Both the position numbers and the translations under genes were made by a program. DNA of 64,000 nt from Iodobacter arcticus. GTDB taxonomy: Bacteria; Pseudomonadota; Gammaproteobacteria; Burkholderiales; Chitinibacteraceae. Shown piece by piece: positions 1 to 8,666 of this stretch (position 1 is its first letter; every line of letters begins with the position of its first letter). The notes under the pieces were generated by a model, which had not been told where the DNA came from, did no database searches, and saw only the letters and a program-made list of their open reading frames with translations. Where the stretch lies: positions 176,240 through 240,239 of the forward strand of contig NZ_JBHTBQ010000019.1 in assembly GCF_042664895.1 (NCBI RefSeq), given 5' to 3'.

Positions 1-172
1 ATTTTTAGTGTTCAGAAAATACGACATCTTGAGCGACAAAGGTAAAATTTCTAAACAGCAGGCCGATAATAAAGCGGCTGGTGAATACAATGAATTTAAT
101 AAAAGCCAAAAAATTGTTTCTGATTTTGATAGAGCAATAAAAGCCATAGAGAAAAAAGGCGGCAAAGCGTAA
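1..172 (+). CDS. RhuM-like protein, C-terminal part only
   Basis: An open frame enters from the left edge and stops with TAA at 170-172, giving about 56 residues. The residues (RKYDILSDKGKIS, then QQADNKAAGEYNEF and SDFDRAIKAI) resemble the C-terminal tail of the virulence RhuM family, which often ends in a similar alternation followed by SDFD. RhuM proteins have a Fic/DOC-like context and unclear function, and are often found in genomic islands. The N-terminus lies outside the window, so integrity cannot be judged. Family assignment is from memory of the tail motif only. Confidence 0.55.
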   Translation, partial: FLVFRKYDILSDKGKISKQQADNKAAGEYNEFNKSQKIVSDFDRAIKAIEKKGGKA

Positions 173-348
173 TTAGGTTGATGGCGACTTTGCTTAAGTG
201 GGTCGTAAAGTATCTGGTCCATTTTTTTGAGACAGAACCTTTTTGGCTTATTTGGTGGCGTGCCAAGGTAATTGGCACTGGCATTTAGCTTTGCCGAAAA
301 AGTAATAGACAGCGATGAGCCATGCTTAACCCAATGTGCTTCCACTGA

Positions 349-754
349 ATCAGTAATGTAATCGAGCAGGCATTGGTGGGTATGTTCGTGTTATCCAGCG
401 ATTACGCGCAAATGCGTAAAACCGCCGATATGCTGAGCGGCTTGTTGGGTGACGGCGCTAAAGTAAAACGTGGCGAGCAAGTTCAATCGGTGAACAATTT
501 TAAAGACGCCATCGAATGGCTACTCGGCCTAATCCGCCGCAACGTAGCCATCCAGCGCTGGTCTGGGCGAAATGAACCCAGAACAGCTTTGGGAAACCAC
601 CATGGATGTCACCGTCCGCCGCCTGCTGAAAGGCAACGTAAAAGACGCCCTTGGCGCGGACGCCGTGTTCCCCACCCTAATGGGCGACCAAGTAGAACCG
701 CGACATCAACTTATCGAACAGAACGCGCTGATTGCGCGGAATGTGGATAATTGA
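349..754 (+). pseudogene. gyrB C-terminal fragment, frameshifted
   Basis: Two overlapping frames together spell the end of DNA gyrase subunit B. Frame 1 (349-557) reads KVKRGEQVQSVNNFKDAIEWLL then IQR. Frame 2 (560-754) reads GLGEMNPEQLWETTMD, later TLMGDQVEP and ends IARNVDN. Intact GyrB has IQRYKGLGEMNPEQLW here. The DNA fits loss of five bases at about 557-559, removing most of the Tyr-Lys codons and shifting frame. A stop lies just upstream at 346-348, and the ATPase and most of the TOPRIM portion are absent. Only about 135 of roughly 800 codons remain, so this cannot make gyrase; the working gyrB must be elsewhere. Confidence 0.85.
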
Positions 755-760
755 TGAGTT

Positions 761-793
761 GTAGGGACCGGCTCGTTGCTAACTAGTCCCTAC
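761..793. repeat. Small inverted repeat after the gyrB fragment
   Basis: GTAGGGAC at 761-768 pairs perfectly with GTCCCTAC at 786-793 across a 17-nt loop. It may be a weak terminator or a relic element end. There is no T-run, so function is uncertain. Confidence 0.4.
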
Positions 794-922
794 AGTCAGA
801 AGTTCAAAAGAGCTTCATTTGGCAGTTTATTACGATGAGTGTCAATTTAAAGTGTGGTTGTTGATGGTTAATTAAAGGGGTACATCATTATAATGGGTGG
901 TCAAATTACGGCCTTTTTATTG

Positions 923-2791
923 CTAACTTAGACCTTCGTCAAATGGTTGAAATTGTGTAGTTAAAGTTTCGGTTGCACACCCAACTTCAATATTATTTGC
1001 AATAAATAGTTGCTGGATTAGTTTTTCTAATTTGTCTTCTTGGTGGGAGCTTTCGATCGTTACCCCAAGACAAATTAAGCTTGGACTGGCAGGGCTTTTT
1101 CCAAATAAATCAAATGGTCCGCAATGAAAATCACGTAATGTTTCATCTTCGCTCGGGTGTAGTATCGTTAGTGATTTAACAATAGCAGCACCATTTTTTG
1201 AGCGGTGAATCCCATGTACGTATTTCATTGTTAGTTGAGGTAAATATGTGATGAATGATGTCTTGGCCGTTGAGTATTTTGCATCGAGAATTAACATAAT
1301 ATTCTCACTTTCTTGAGAGAATACTTCGATTACGATATCTGGCGATCGATTTGCATAGGCACCAACTTTCCCTCTTGTCTTTATATTTTTATTTGCCTCA
1401 ATTGTCCATCCTTCCGAGTTTACAAAAGACTCATTTATAGACTTAAGATGGCCACTCATCCAATATACAGGTTCTCTCCGAAGCCAGATTTCCAATCCAT
1501 GTTTATTAATAAATTGGGTGGGAATAATATCAGAGTCATTGGGTGAAAATAAATTATTTAGTATTTTTGCCGTTCTAAAATAGCAGTATGCTTCAAATAA
1601 TTTTGGGATGCTTTGTATGGCAAACAAATTATCATAGGCTGACCAGTCAGGCTTCCCTTTTTCATGCCACTTCAGTATTTCAATAAATAGAAGTCTATAG
1701 TCGTGGTTTACTTGTACTTTTGGGGTAATTATTGGGGAGTCAGAAATGTGTAGCCTGACTGTTAGTTTTGAGTCTAACTGTAGTTTTATTCTCTTTAATG
1801 AGTCTATTAGTTTCTCACATCGGGACTTTTGGTTTCCAATTAATAGTTTTTTGAATTTCGAAATTTTTTCGAAAAAGCTAATGTAGCCTAGTGGCATATT
1901 GCTTTGGCTGGCTCGGCTATTTTTTTTATCGAATGAATACTGTGAAAATAAGTTCTGAGCCTCTATTAATAATGATGTGACAAATCCGTGAATGACCTGA
2001 TTTTCATATAAGTCAGTATTTTCTTTTAAAATTGCTAATTGAACTGCACTTGCCCTATAAAAATTAGAGTTAAATTTGAAGTGTGCATCATATAAATTAT
2101 CTGTTTCTGATAAGAGTGATGCATTTTCTAGTAGCCATCCTATTGAGCTGTCATCCAAGTCCTCCCTACCCGTTGTTGGAATAATTCGTTGTTCTGGAAT
2201 TAGTCGTGTTATCGGGCGATAAAGGATTGATGGTAATGTATGCTGTAAAACATCTCTTACATGCTCTAGTTTCTCAAGAGTGAAGTCTGGAGATCGAGTG
2301 CCGTCTTCAAATCCTAAACTGTGTCGAGTTGTTCTAAATACGGAATGTAGGGCTTCTCCAGGGACTTTTGCTAAGAAATCAAACATTTTACCAACACGAG
2401 TTGCATTTGTTTTAGATGCTAAAATCTCAATTGGTTCAAAGTATTCAATAACTGGTGCTAAATTATCTGTAACGAGTGAAATATTTAATTCTGCAATTCC
2501 AAAAAAATTAATAAACAGGCACGCTTCTCGTGCATTGTAGGTGGAGCTCGACGGTTGCCAAATAAATTGGACATTATCATTCACAACATTTGTGTTTCTT
2601 TGAGAAAATTCAATTTTATGCTCGTAAAGTTCAATAGTGGCAGAAGTAAATTTTGGGGGTGCCGTTAATTGGAACTCAATAACTTCATCTTCCTTTAGCC
2701 ATTGTATGGTTGGTCCTTGATTTGGGAGTGTTAAAAGCGAAAGAGTTAACCCCTTTCGCTCTCCATTTTTTATTAATAATATTAGTTCCAT
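923..2791 (-). CDS. McrC-like PD-(D/E)XK nuclease subunit (DUF2357 type)
   Basis: 622 residues. The C-terminal third has a PD-(D/E)XK nuclease signature: SPDIVIEV with Asp485, then ILDAKY with Asp503 and Lys505. The N-terminal two thirds have the character of DUF2357 proteins, the McrC-like partners of McrB-type ATPases. Its start lies 9 bp after the stop of the upstream AAA+ gene, so the two are surely co-transcribed and probably form one complex. McrBC systems translocate on and cut modified foreign DNA, so a restriction or anti-phage role is likely; the target modification cannot be read from sequence. The gene is AT-rich compared with the housekeeping genes in the window, consistent with transfer. 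Confidence 0.8.
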   Translation of the reverse strand: MELILLIKNGERKGLTLSLLTLPNQGPTIQWLKEDEVIEFQLTAPPKFTSATIELYEHKIEFSQRNTNVVNDNVQFIWQPSSSTYNAREACLFINFFGIAELNISLVTDNLAPVIEYFEPIEILASKTNATRVGKMFDFLAKVPGEALHSVFRTTRHSLGFEDGTRSPDFTLEKLEHVRDVLQHTLPSILYRPITRLIPEQRIIPTTGREDLDDSSIGWLLENASLLSETDNLYDAHFKFNSNFYRASAVQLAILKENTDLYENQVIHGFVTSLLIEAQNLFSQYSFDKKNSRASQSNMPLGYISFFEKISKFKKLLIGNQKSRCEKLIDSLKRIKLQLDSKLTVRLHISDSPIITPKVQVNHDYRLLFIEILKWHEKGKPDWSAYDNLFAIQSIPKLFEAYCYFRTAKILNNLFSPNDSDIIPTQFINKHGLEIWLRREPVYWMSGHLKSINESFVNSEGWTIEANKNIKTRGKVGAYANRSPDIVIEVFSQESENIMLILDAKYSTAKTSFITYLPQLTMKYVHGIHRSKNGAAIVKSLTILHPSEDETLRDFHCGPFDLFGKSPASPSLICLGVTIESSHQEDKLEKLIQQLFIANNIEVGCATETLTTQFQPFDEGLS

Positions 2792-2800
2792 TACGGTAGC

Positions 2801-5311
2801 CTAGAAAAATGAGTAAGTTCCAGTAAAATCATTGCCACCAGAAAGTATTCTTTCTAAATGCAGATTGGCTCTAGGGTGTGATTTCCCAATAAAGGTAGAT
2901 AATTCTTGAATCCTATTTCTGAATTTTGTTCCATGCCCTTCAATGTGGGGCAGGATATGTTGAGAAATTGCAAAATCCATTGCACTATCTTGGCCTATGT
3001 ACTCTCCCGCAACGGAACAATAATTTGTAATTGCTATTCTTTTACGGTGGCTAATGTTTACTGTTTGCCCAAGATTTGAATCCCTATTTTGTAAAATGTT
3101 GATTGCTTGATCTAATACTGCTTCATTTGCTCTTGTAAGTTCGCAAGATTCATCAGGTTTGAAAAAATTGAATAAGCAATTTGAGCTAATTGCGCCATCC
3201 ATTTTAGATAGTGATGAATTTAAATTGTTTATTGGTGTTGAATTCGCTTGATGCAGACTAATAACAGGGACTCTATCAATTAAGCGTGGAGATAAACGCT
3301 CTGTTGTTGAGTCATTATTAATTGTTGCAATGAATCGAACCTGATTACCAATCTGCAAATATCTATTAGCCTCATTTGGATTGCCTGTGTCAATAGGCCG
3401 ATTTCTTCCTTCTGGGTCACACATGCCAAGAAAATCAGACCAATAATGTTCTATGCTGGATAGGTTTGCTTCATCAAGAAGTACAAGTTGGGGGGCTGTT
3501 TTTTGGTTAGGTGTGGCTTTGTTTATCCGAGTAAGGAAATCATATAGTCCTGTTCTGGATTCTTGGTAAACGCCTTTTAATGAGTTGTAAAAACCAAGAA
3601 TATCCCGGCCAGAAACCCAGCCTCGTCCGACGGGAACATATAAGAAATTTTGATCTCCTTTAATGTCGCCTAAATGTAATGCATTGGCTAAACGCGTCAC
3701 AGTTGATGTCTTTCCTATTCCAGGCGGTCCGGATAATACGGTCATGTAAGATTGGCTAATTGAGACAATTAAATTTGTCATTTCATCTTTTGAAAAAGGT
3801 CGGCCACTATCATCTTCAAACGAATTACATAGGAGTTCAATTAGCTCTGCACCATTTTCTGGTTCAGTCTTAGTAAATTCAACTGGTCTATATTTACTAG
3901 GACTAACAGCAACTTCTGCTGATCCACCATTTAGTACTCGACTAATAACCTCCATCTCCCCCATTCGGGATGCAAGAGATTCTGGGTCTTTTAGTGCATC
4001 TTCAAATCCTTTAACAGCGGACTTTAAATGTTCCTTATGTTTTTCATAGTAAACACATTCAGATTTCATTCTTTCTATGTCATTGGCGATATTTAATTTA
4101 TGTGTTTTTTTAGATATTTCATCGACTAGTTTTTTTAGCTCTTCTTCTTGTGCAGTTACTTCTTGTGATAGCGCTTCTTGTTTTTCTTCTAAACTTTTTT
4201 TTGCTTGCTCTTGTGTTTCTGCTTGAATGTTAGCTATTTCCACTCTGGCGTCTTCTTTTGCCTGAATTACTTGATGGTTTATTTTTTCAAGTTCTATTGT
4301 TTTGTTTTTTACTTGGTTTTCTTGCTCAATTATATTCGCTCTTAAAATTGCTTCTTTTGTTTTTGCTTCAGCCTCAATCTTGTCAATATGTTCTTTTAGT
4401 AGTGTCGATTTGTTAACCTCAACGTAATCACGTAAAAATTTCAAGCCGATTGCTGAGCTTGATAAGTATGTCTTAATTATATCGGCACCAATATCGGACT
4501 CTTTTAAATAGCGGTCAAGCATTGCCTTTAAACGTTCCAGTCTTTCTGAACGTGCCAGTGGATAGGTTTTCTCACTTTGCGTTATTGCCAGTTGAAGTCT
4601 TTCCGCTTCTTTTTTTGCTAAACCTTTAAAATTTTTGCCAAAGCCTTGTTGATTGAAAAATTTAAGTAGTCGATCATCGGCCATGTAATCAATTTTGTCA
4701 GGGAGATGTTTACTTAGTTCCTTTATTGATGAAATATATTCATGCGGATAGCCTTGTATTTCAATTCTAAATAAATTATTTTTAATATTTTCTTCAAGAA
4801 ACAGACCTAAATAGTCTTTTCCAAGAGATAGGCTAGGGTGGGTTAATGGCTCAATAATATATCTTCCATTATTTAGTTCGCTGCTTGTCAGTGGTCCATA
4901 TATTTTATTTTCATCGCGCAGAAAGAAAGTTCCTCTAGGCGGCGTAACACCTTCAGGGAGCATCCCAGCTTCCTTTTCTGGTAATTTTTCTACCAAAATA
5001 GGTAACATTGTGTTTGTTTCTAAATTACAAACCGACTCTACTTTTGCCCAGTATCTTTTTGAGCCAAATTCTTCTGTTTTTTGCGTATCTAAATAATGGT
5101 TTTGCAGAAGAAATAGCTCATTTTCATCATAAGTTTTTTCAACGTCAGGGAAGTTTTTTGAGATTAAAATGTGAGCTGGATAATTTTCTGGATCAATTGG
5201 GATTATTTCGTTACTGTCTGTTTTTTTAAATAGTGGGGTAACAAGCCCTTGGTTATCATTTATGGCAATGTACTTATGTACAATTACGGGGCCACATAGA
5301 GTATCTTGCAT
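2801..5311 (-). CDS. McrB-like AAA+ ATPase/GTPase with long coiled coil
   Basis: 836 residues. The AAA+ module has Walker A GPPGIGKT (528-535), Walker B LVLLDEAN (609-616) and an N-x-D element (Asn665-Asn666-Asp667) followed by LSPRLIDR, the layout typical of the McrB GTPase branch. Ahead of it, about residues 302-440 are rich in Glu, Lys and Gln with heptad character, predicting a long coiled coil. Residues 1-290 are an N-terminal region I do not recognise; one short stretch (IYGPLTSSELNNG) is reminiscent of a GYF-like fold. SD AAGGAA sits 6 nt before the ATG. It probably drives the McrC-like nuclease encoded next. Coiled-coil McrB/McrC tandems have been named CoCoNuT systems; membership is inferred from architecture. 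Confidence 0.82.
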   Translation of the reverse strand: MQDTLCGPVIVHKYIAINDNQGLVTPLFKKTDSNEIIPIDPENYPAHILISKNFPDVEKTYDENELFLLQNHYLDTQKTEEFGSKRYWAKVESVCNLETNTMLPILVEKLPEKEAGMLPEGVTPPRGTFFLRDENKIYGPLTSSELNNGRYIIEPLTHPSLSLGKDYLGLFLEENIKNNLFRIEIQGYPHEYISSIKELSKHLPDKIDYMADDRLLKFFNQQGFGKNFKGLAKKEAERLQLAITQSEKTYPLARSERLERLKAMLDRYLKESDIGADIIKTYLSSSAIGLKFLRDYVEVNKSTLLKEHIDKIEAEAKTKEAILRANIIEQENQVKNKTIELEKINHQVIQAKEDARVEIANIQAETQEQAKKSLEEKQEALSQEVTAQEEELKKLVDEISKKTHKLNIANDIERMKSECVYYEKHKEHLKSAVKGFEDALKDPESLASRMGEMEVISRVLNGGSAEVAVSPSKYRPVEFTKTEPENGAELIELLCNSFEDDSGRPFSKDEMTNLIVSISQSYMTVLSGPPGIGKTSTVTRLANALHLGDIKGDQNFLYVPVGRGWVSGRDILGFYNSLKGVYQESRTGLYDFLTRINKATPNQKTAPQLVLLDEANLSSIEHYWSDFLGMCDPEGRNRPIDTGNPNEANRYLQIGNQVRFIATINNDSTTERLSPRLIDRVPVISLHQANSTPINNLNSSLSKMDGAISSNCLFNFFKPDESCELTRANEAVLDQAINILQNRDSNLGQTVNISHRKRIAITNYCSVAGEYIGQDSAMDFAISQHILPHIEGHGTKFRNRIQELSTFIGKSHPRANLHLERILSGGNDFTGTYSFF

Positions 5312-5753
5312 TGAAGTTCCTTTGTTTATATATTTAATAAATATGTTTTTTTATATTTTTGAATGAATAATGAGTGTTGTTTAGTGTTTAATATTAATTA
5401 AGATGCGTAATTACTAAGTAAGCGAACAGCATTGTATCCGATTTCTCTTTACAGTTACGGGGCTTTGTCGCACAAATCTGTGCAGATAAGGTACGCCCAC
5501 AAAGCTAACTCATCTGATAAGCAAATTTTTCGTTAGATTTGAAGGCATTGTCTGCCGATGTAGAGCCTCTGTCTGAGGCAACTATTAGGAAATTCCTAAT
5601 GGTTCGTTTCGCTCATGGTATGCAGTTTTGACGTTTGGCGATGCTTATCCCTCCAGCCGCATTCCCTCTTCTGTATCCCTTCACAATCCTTAAACTAGAT
5701 CTGTTTATTACGTAAGCATATGTGTAGAGTTCAGGGCTTATTGGAGGATGTTC
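5312..5753. other. Intergenic region at the edge of the accessory segment
   Basis: A divergent promoter region between the McrB-like gene and the MFS gene. The first 100 bp are AT-rich. At 5459-5478 there is a sequence resembling the terminal inverted repeat of IS5-family (IS903-like) elements (GGGGCTTTGTCGCACAAATC), but no matching second end or transposase was seen. No ORF of substance. Confidence 0.4.
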
Positions 5754-6989
5754 ATGCTGCTCACGTCTTTACGCGCGTTTAAAAATAGATTGTCTGATTT
5801 GCCACAAATGGCTTGGGGGCTGGCGGCGGCTTTGTTTGTGAATCGCCTTGGCGTGATGGTTAAGCTGTTTATGGCGCTTTATCTGCGTGAGTCGCTGGGT
5901 TTGTCGATTGATACGATAGGCTGGTTATTGGCAGGCAGTGGGGCGGGTTTATTGCTGGGGTCTTACGCGATTGGTGTGCTGAGCGATCATATGCCCACAG
6001 GTAAGCTTGCTGTGCGGATTATGCTGGCAAGTGGGGTGGCCTTAGCTAGCCTTACGCTGATTCATTCAGTTTGGCTGCTGGCGCTGGTTTTGTTTATAAG
6101 TGGCGTGCTGGATGGCGGTGCAAAGCCGCTTTACCAGCGGCTGATTATGGAAAACTGCAGCTTGGAGGAGCGGCCAAGGGCGCAGGCTTTGAATCGGGTG
6201 GCGGTGAATCTGGCGGTGTCGATTGCCGGTATTTTGGGCGGCGTGCTGGCGGGCTGGGATTACCGCCTGCTGATTTTGGTGAGCGCAGCGATGTCTCTTT
6301 TGGCTGCTGCTTGGCTAGCTTGGGCCTTGCGACGTTGGGCGGCAAAGCCTAGAGAAGTGGTGCTTGCCGCTGATGAGTCGACTCCTTCGCAGGCATCACC
6401 TTATGCAGATTGGCCCTTTATCTCGTTTTTACTTGCGGGTGTGTTGCTGGCTTTGGCCTATGACACCGTGAATGCCATGCTGGGTAATTATCTTTTAGAT
6501 TTTTATCAGCTAGGGGCGGGGGCGCTGGGTTGGCAATTTACGATTAATGGCTTGTTGGTGGTGGCTTTGCAAATTCCAATTACCAGTGCAACCCAGGCTT
6601 GGGGCGAGCGGGGGCAGCTGGCTGTGGGGGCGGTGTTGCTGGCGGCGGGCTTATTAATGTTGCCATTTGGCTCGGGCTTTGCTTACGTTTGCATTTCTAC
6701 CGTGATTTGGACCCTTGGCGAAATTTTATTTATGCCCACCATGAGTGTATTGGTGATGCAGCGGGCGGAAGGGCGGCAAAGCGGCCATTATTTTGGCCTG
6801 TATGCGGTGTGCTGGAGTAGCAGTATGCTGATTTCCCCTGTGTTTGGCAGTCAGCTGTATACGCATTTTGGCGGCCATAGCGTGTGGTTCGGCTGCGCAG
6901 CCATCGCCCTGCTGGCGTTGCCTTTGATGGATAGGGCGGCAACAAAGATGGCGGGGGGATTGGGCTTGGTGGAGTGTAATGTGGGGTGA
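5754..6989 (+). CDS. MFS transporter
   Basis: 411 residues with about 12 hydrophobic segments in two halves, split by a hydrophilic stretch near residues 195-220. The loop after TM2 has the degenerate MFS motif GVLSDHMPTGK. It resembles DHA1-type drug/proton antiporters such as MdtH, but substrate cannot be assigned. I chose the ATG at 5754 because GGAGG (5743-5747) lies 6 nt before it; the ATG at 5748 directly abuts the SD and would be too close. It ends 7 bp before the stop of the convergent chemotaxis receptor gene. Confidence 0.85.
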   Translation: MLLTSLRAFKNRLSDLPQMAWGLAAALFVNRLGVMVKLFMALYLRESLGLSIDTIGWLLAGSGAGLLLGSYAIGVLSDHMPTGKLAVRIMLASGVALASLTLIHSVWLLALVLFISGVLDGGAKPLYQRLIMENCSLEERPRAQALNRVAVNLAVSIAGILGGVLAGWDYRLLILVSAAMSLLAAAWLAWALRRWAAKPREVVLAADESTPSQASPYADWPFISFLLAGVLLALAYDTVNAMLGNYLLDFYQLGAGALGWQFTINGLLVVALQIPITSATQAWGERGQLAVGAVLLAAGLLMLPFGSGFAYVCISTVIWTLGEILFMPTMSVLVMQRAEGRQSGHYFGLYAVCWSSSMLISPVFGSQLYTHFGGHSVWFGCAAIALLALPLMDRAATKMAGGLGLVECNVG

Positions 6990-6996
6990 GTCTGAG

Positions 6997-8391
6997 TTAT
7001 TTCATTTTAAAAAATCCAATCACGTCTTCCAGCTTTTGCGCATGCATGGATAATTCATCCGATGTATTGGATAAATCTTCTGCTGCTATTGCTGTGGCTT
7101 GGGTGACGTTATTTAATTTTGTGGCGGATAAGTTTATTTGCTCAATGCCAATTAATTGCTCGCGCGATGCGGCGGAGATTTCTTGGACTAGGTCGGCGGT
7201 TTTTCTGATTGATGGCACAATTTCATTGAGTAGGCTGCCTGCATGTTCGGCTTGCTCTACGCTATTGCTGGCTAAAATGCTGATTTCTTGCGCGGCGGTT
7301 TGGCTGCGCTCGGCGAGCTTTCTGACTTCGGCGGCGACGACGGCAAAGCCTTTGCCCTGTTCGCCTGCGCGGGCGGCTTCGATTGCAGCATTCAGCGCTA
7401 ATAGATTAGTTTGATAGGCAATATCATCAATAATGCTGATTTTTTTGGCAATCTCGCGCATCGCCAATACGGTTTTTTTAACTGCTTCGCCGCCTGCAAT
7501 GGCATTCATGGATGAATGCACGGAGATATCTTCGGTAATGCGGGTACTTTCATTATTTTGCGCCACGGTGGCGGTAAGCTGCTCTAAATAGGCGCTGGTT
7601 TCTTCAATGCTGGTGGCTTGCTCCATGGCGTTATAAGTTAGATCTTTGGCTGATGCATTAATTAAATGTGATGTTTTTGCCAGCAAATGCGATGTTTCTG
7701 ATATCTCGGCTAATACTTCGTGTAGTTTTTCTATCATATTGTGCAGGGCATAGAGCAGGCTGTTTTTATGATTGGCAGCAAACTCCCCGCGCAAATTGCC
7801 TGCTACTACTTCTAATATCAAGCGCCGTGCTTCGCCGGGGCCACAGCCAATTCTATGAATAATCCCCATATAGGTTTGAGAAATAAGTAACACGCAAATG
7901 CAGCTAAGAATAAGGGTAGATACAGAAATAATAAGGAATAGATCTTGTTGCTGCTGATGGTTGTTTTTTACCTTTTCAGCGTGCCTTTTTTCTAGCGAGG
8001 CAGATAGATTGTTAATCAGGGCAGGTGTTTTCTGATTGCTGCTGCTATTGGCTTGATTGGGCTCTTTTATAATATCCTGAAATATGGATTGCTCTGATTG
8101 ATTAAACCCTGCTGCTTGAATAAAGCTTTGTGCATTCAATTCAGTATTGTCATGGCGTATTTCTTTATAAATTTCTTGCGCTTGTGGCTGGTTAAAAATA
8201 GCGTTGGGCTGAGCCGGGTTTTTGTGAAGTTGGGCAATAAGCCATAGAGAGGCGTGTTGTTGCCTTTGGGCTAGATAAAGCTGATCTGCACTGTCTTTGT
8301 TGTAATAAAGAATGGAATACAAAATTGCGATAAATACGAGGAATAATAAGGCTCTGGTAATAAAAATTTTCTTCATTGTGGGTATTGCCAT
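6997..8391 (-). CDS. Methyl-accepting chemotaxis protein
   Basis: About 464 residues. One TM segment near the N-terminus (ITRALLFLVFIAILYSIL), a periplasmic sensor of about 120 residues, a second TM segment near residue 160-180, a HAMP-like stretch (VVAGNLRGEF), and the conserved signalling hairpin (YQTNLLALNAAIEAARAGE, then GFAVVAAEVRKLAERS). It relays a periplasmic signal to CheW/CheA. The C-terminus lacks the pentapeptide tether used by CheR/CheB in some receptors. The longest frame begins at a GTG at 8415, but the ATG at 8391 is preceded by AGGGGT at suitable spacing and another ATG follows at 8376. No chemotaxis genes are adjacent, so this is an orphan receptor; the ligand is unknown. 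Confidence 0.9.
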   Translation of the reverse strand: MAIPTMKKIFITRALLFLVFIAILYSILYYNKDSADQLYLAQRQQHASLWLIAQLHKNPAQPNAIFNQPQAQEIYKEIRHDNTELNAQSFIQAAGFNQSEQSIFQDIIKEPNQANSSSNQKTPALINNLSASLEKRHAEKVKNNHQQQQDLFLIISVSTLILSCICVLLISQTYMGIIHRIGCGPGEARRLILEVVAGNLRGEFAANHKNSLLYALHNMIEKLHEVLAEISETSHLLAKTSHLINASAKDLTYNAMEQATSIEETSAYLEQLTATVAQNNESTRITEDISVHSSMNAIAGGEAVKKTVLAMREIAKKISIIDDIAYQTNLLALNAAIEAARAGEQGKGFAVVAAEVRKLAERSQTAAQEISILASNSVEQAEHAGSLLNEIVPSIRKTADLVQEISAASREQLIGIEQINLSATKLNNVTQATAIAAEDLSNTSDELSMHAQKLEDVIGFFKMK

Positions 8392-8666
8392 TTTTAAAAC
8401 CCCTGCTTGGAGCACACTACTATCGGTTTATGATTAAAGAGTGGTGATTATGGGGCAAGGTGCCCAGATTAAAATTAGCCCTTAGACAGGCTTTAATGCA
8501 AGGCCAGATTGGTATTTGTAATCATAAGCCCCATCTAAGAAAGGTGCGGCTGACTGGCGGGCTGTTATTCATTTTTGCTTCAGGTAAACTTCGCCCTCGC
8601 TGTTTTGAGCGGGTTTTTTTACCTGGTCCATCCTTTACGCGGATGACCACCTGGAGATATAAAAAT

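Noticed and set aside
373..750. 125-residue protein continuing past the gyrB frameshift
   Set aside because: After about residue 62 the frame is Arg/Pro-rich out-of-frame gyrB sequence; the true coding trace switches frame.
8460..8666. N-terminal extension of trhO by 69 residues
   Set aside because: No SD, not family-like; a good SD precedes the ATG at 8667.
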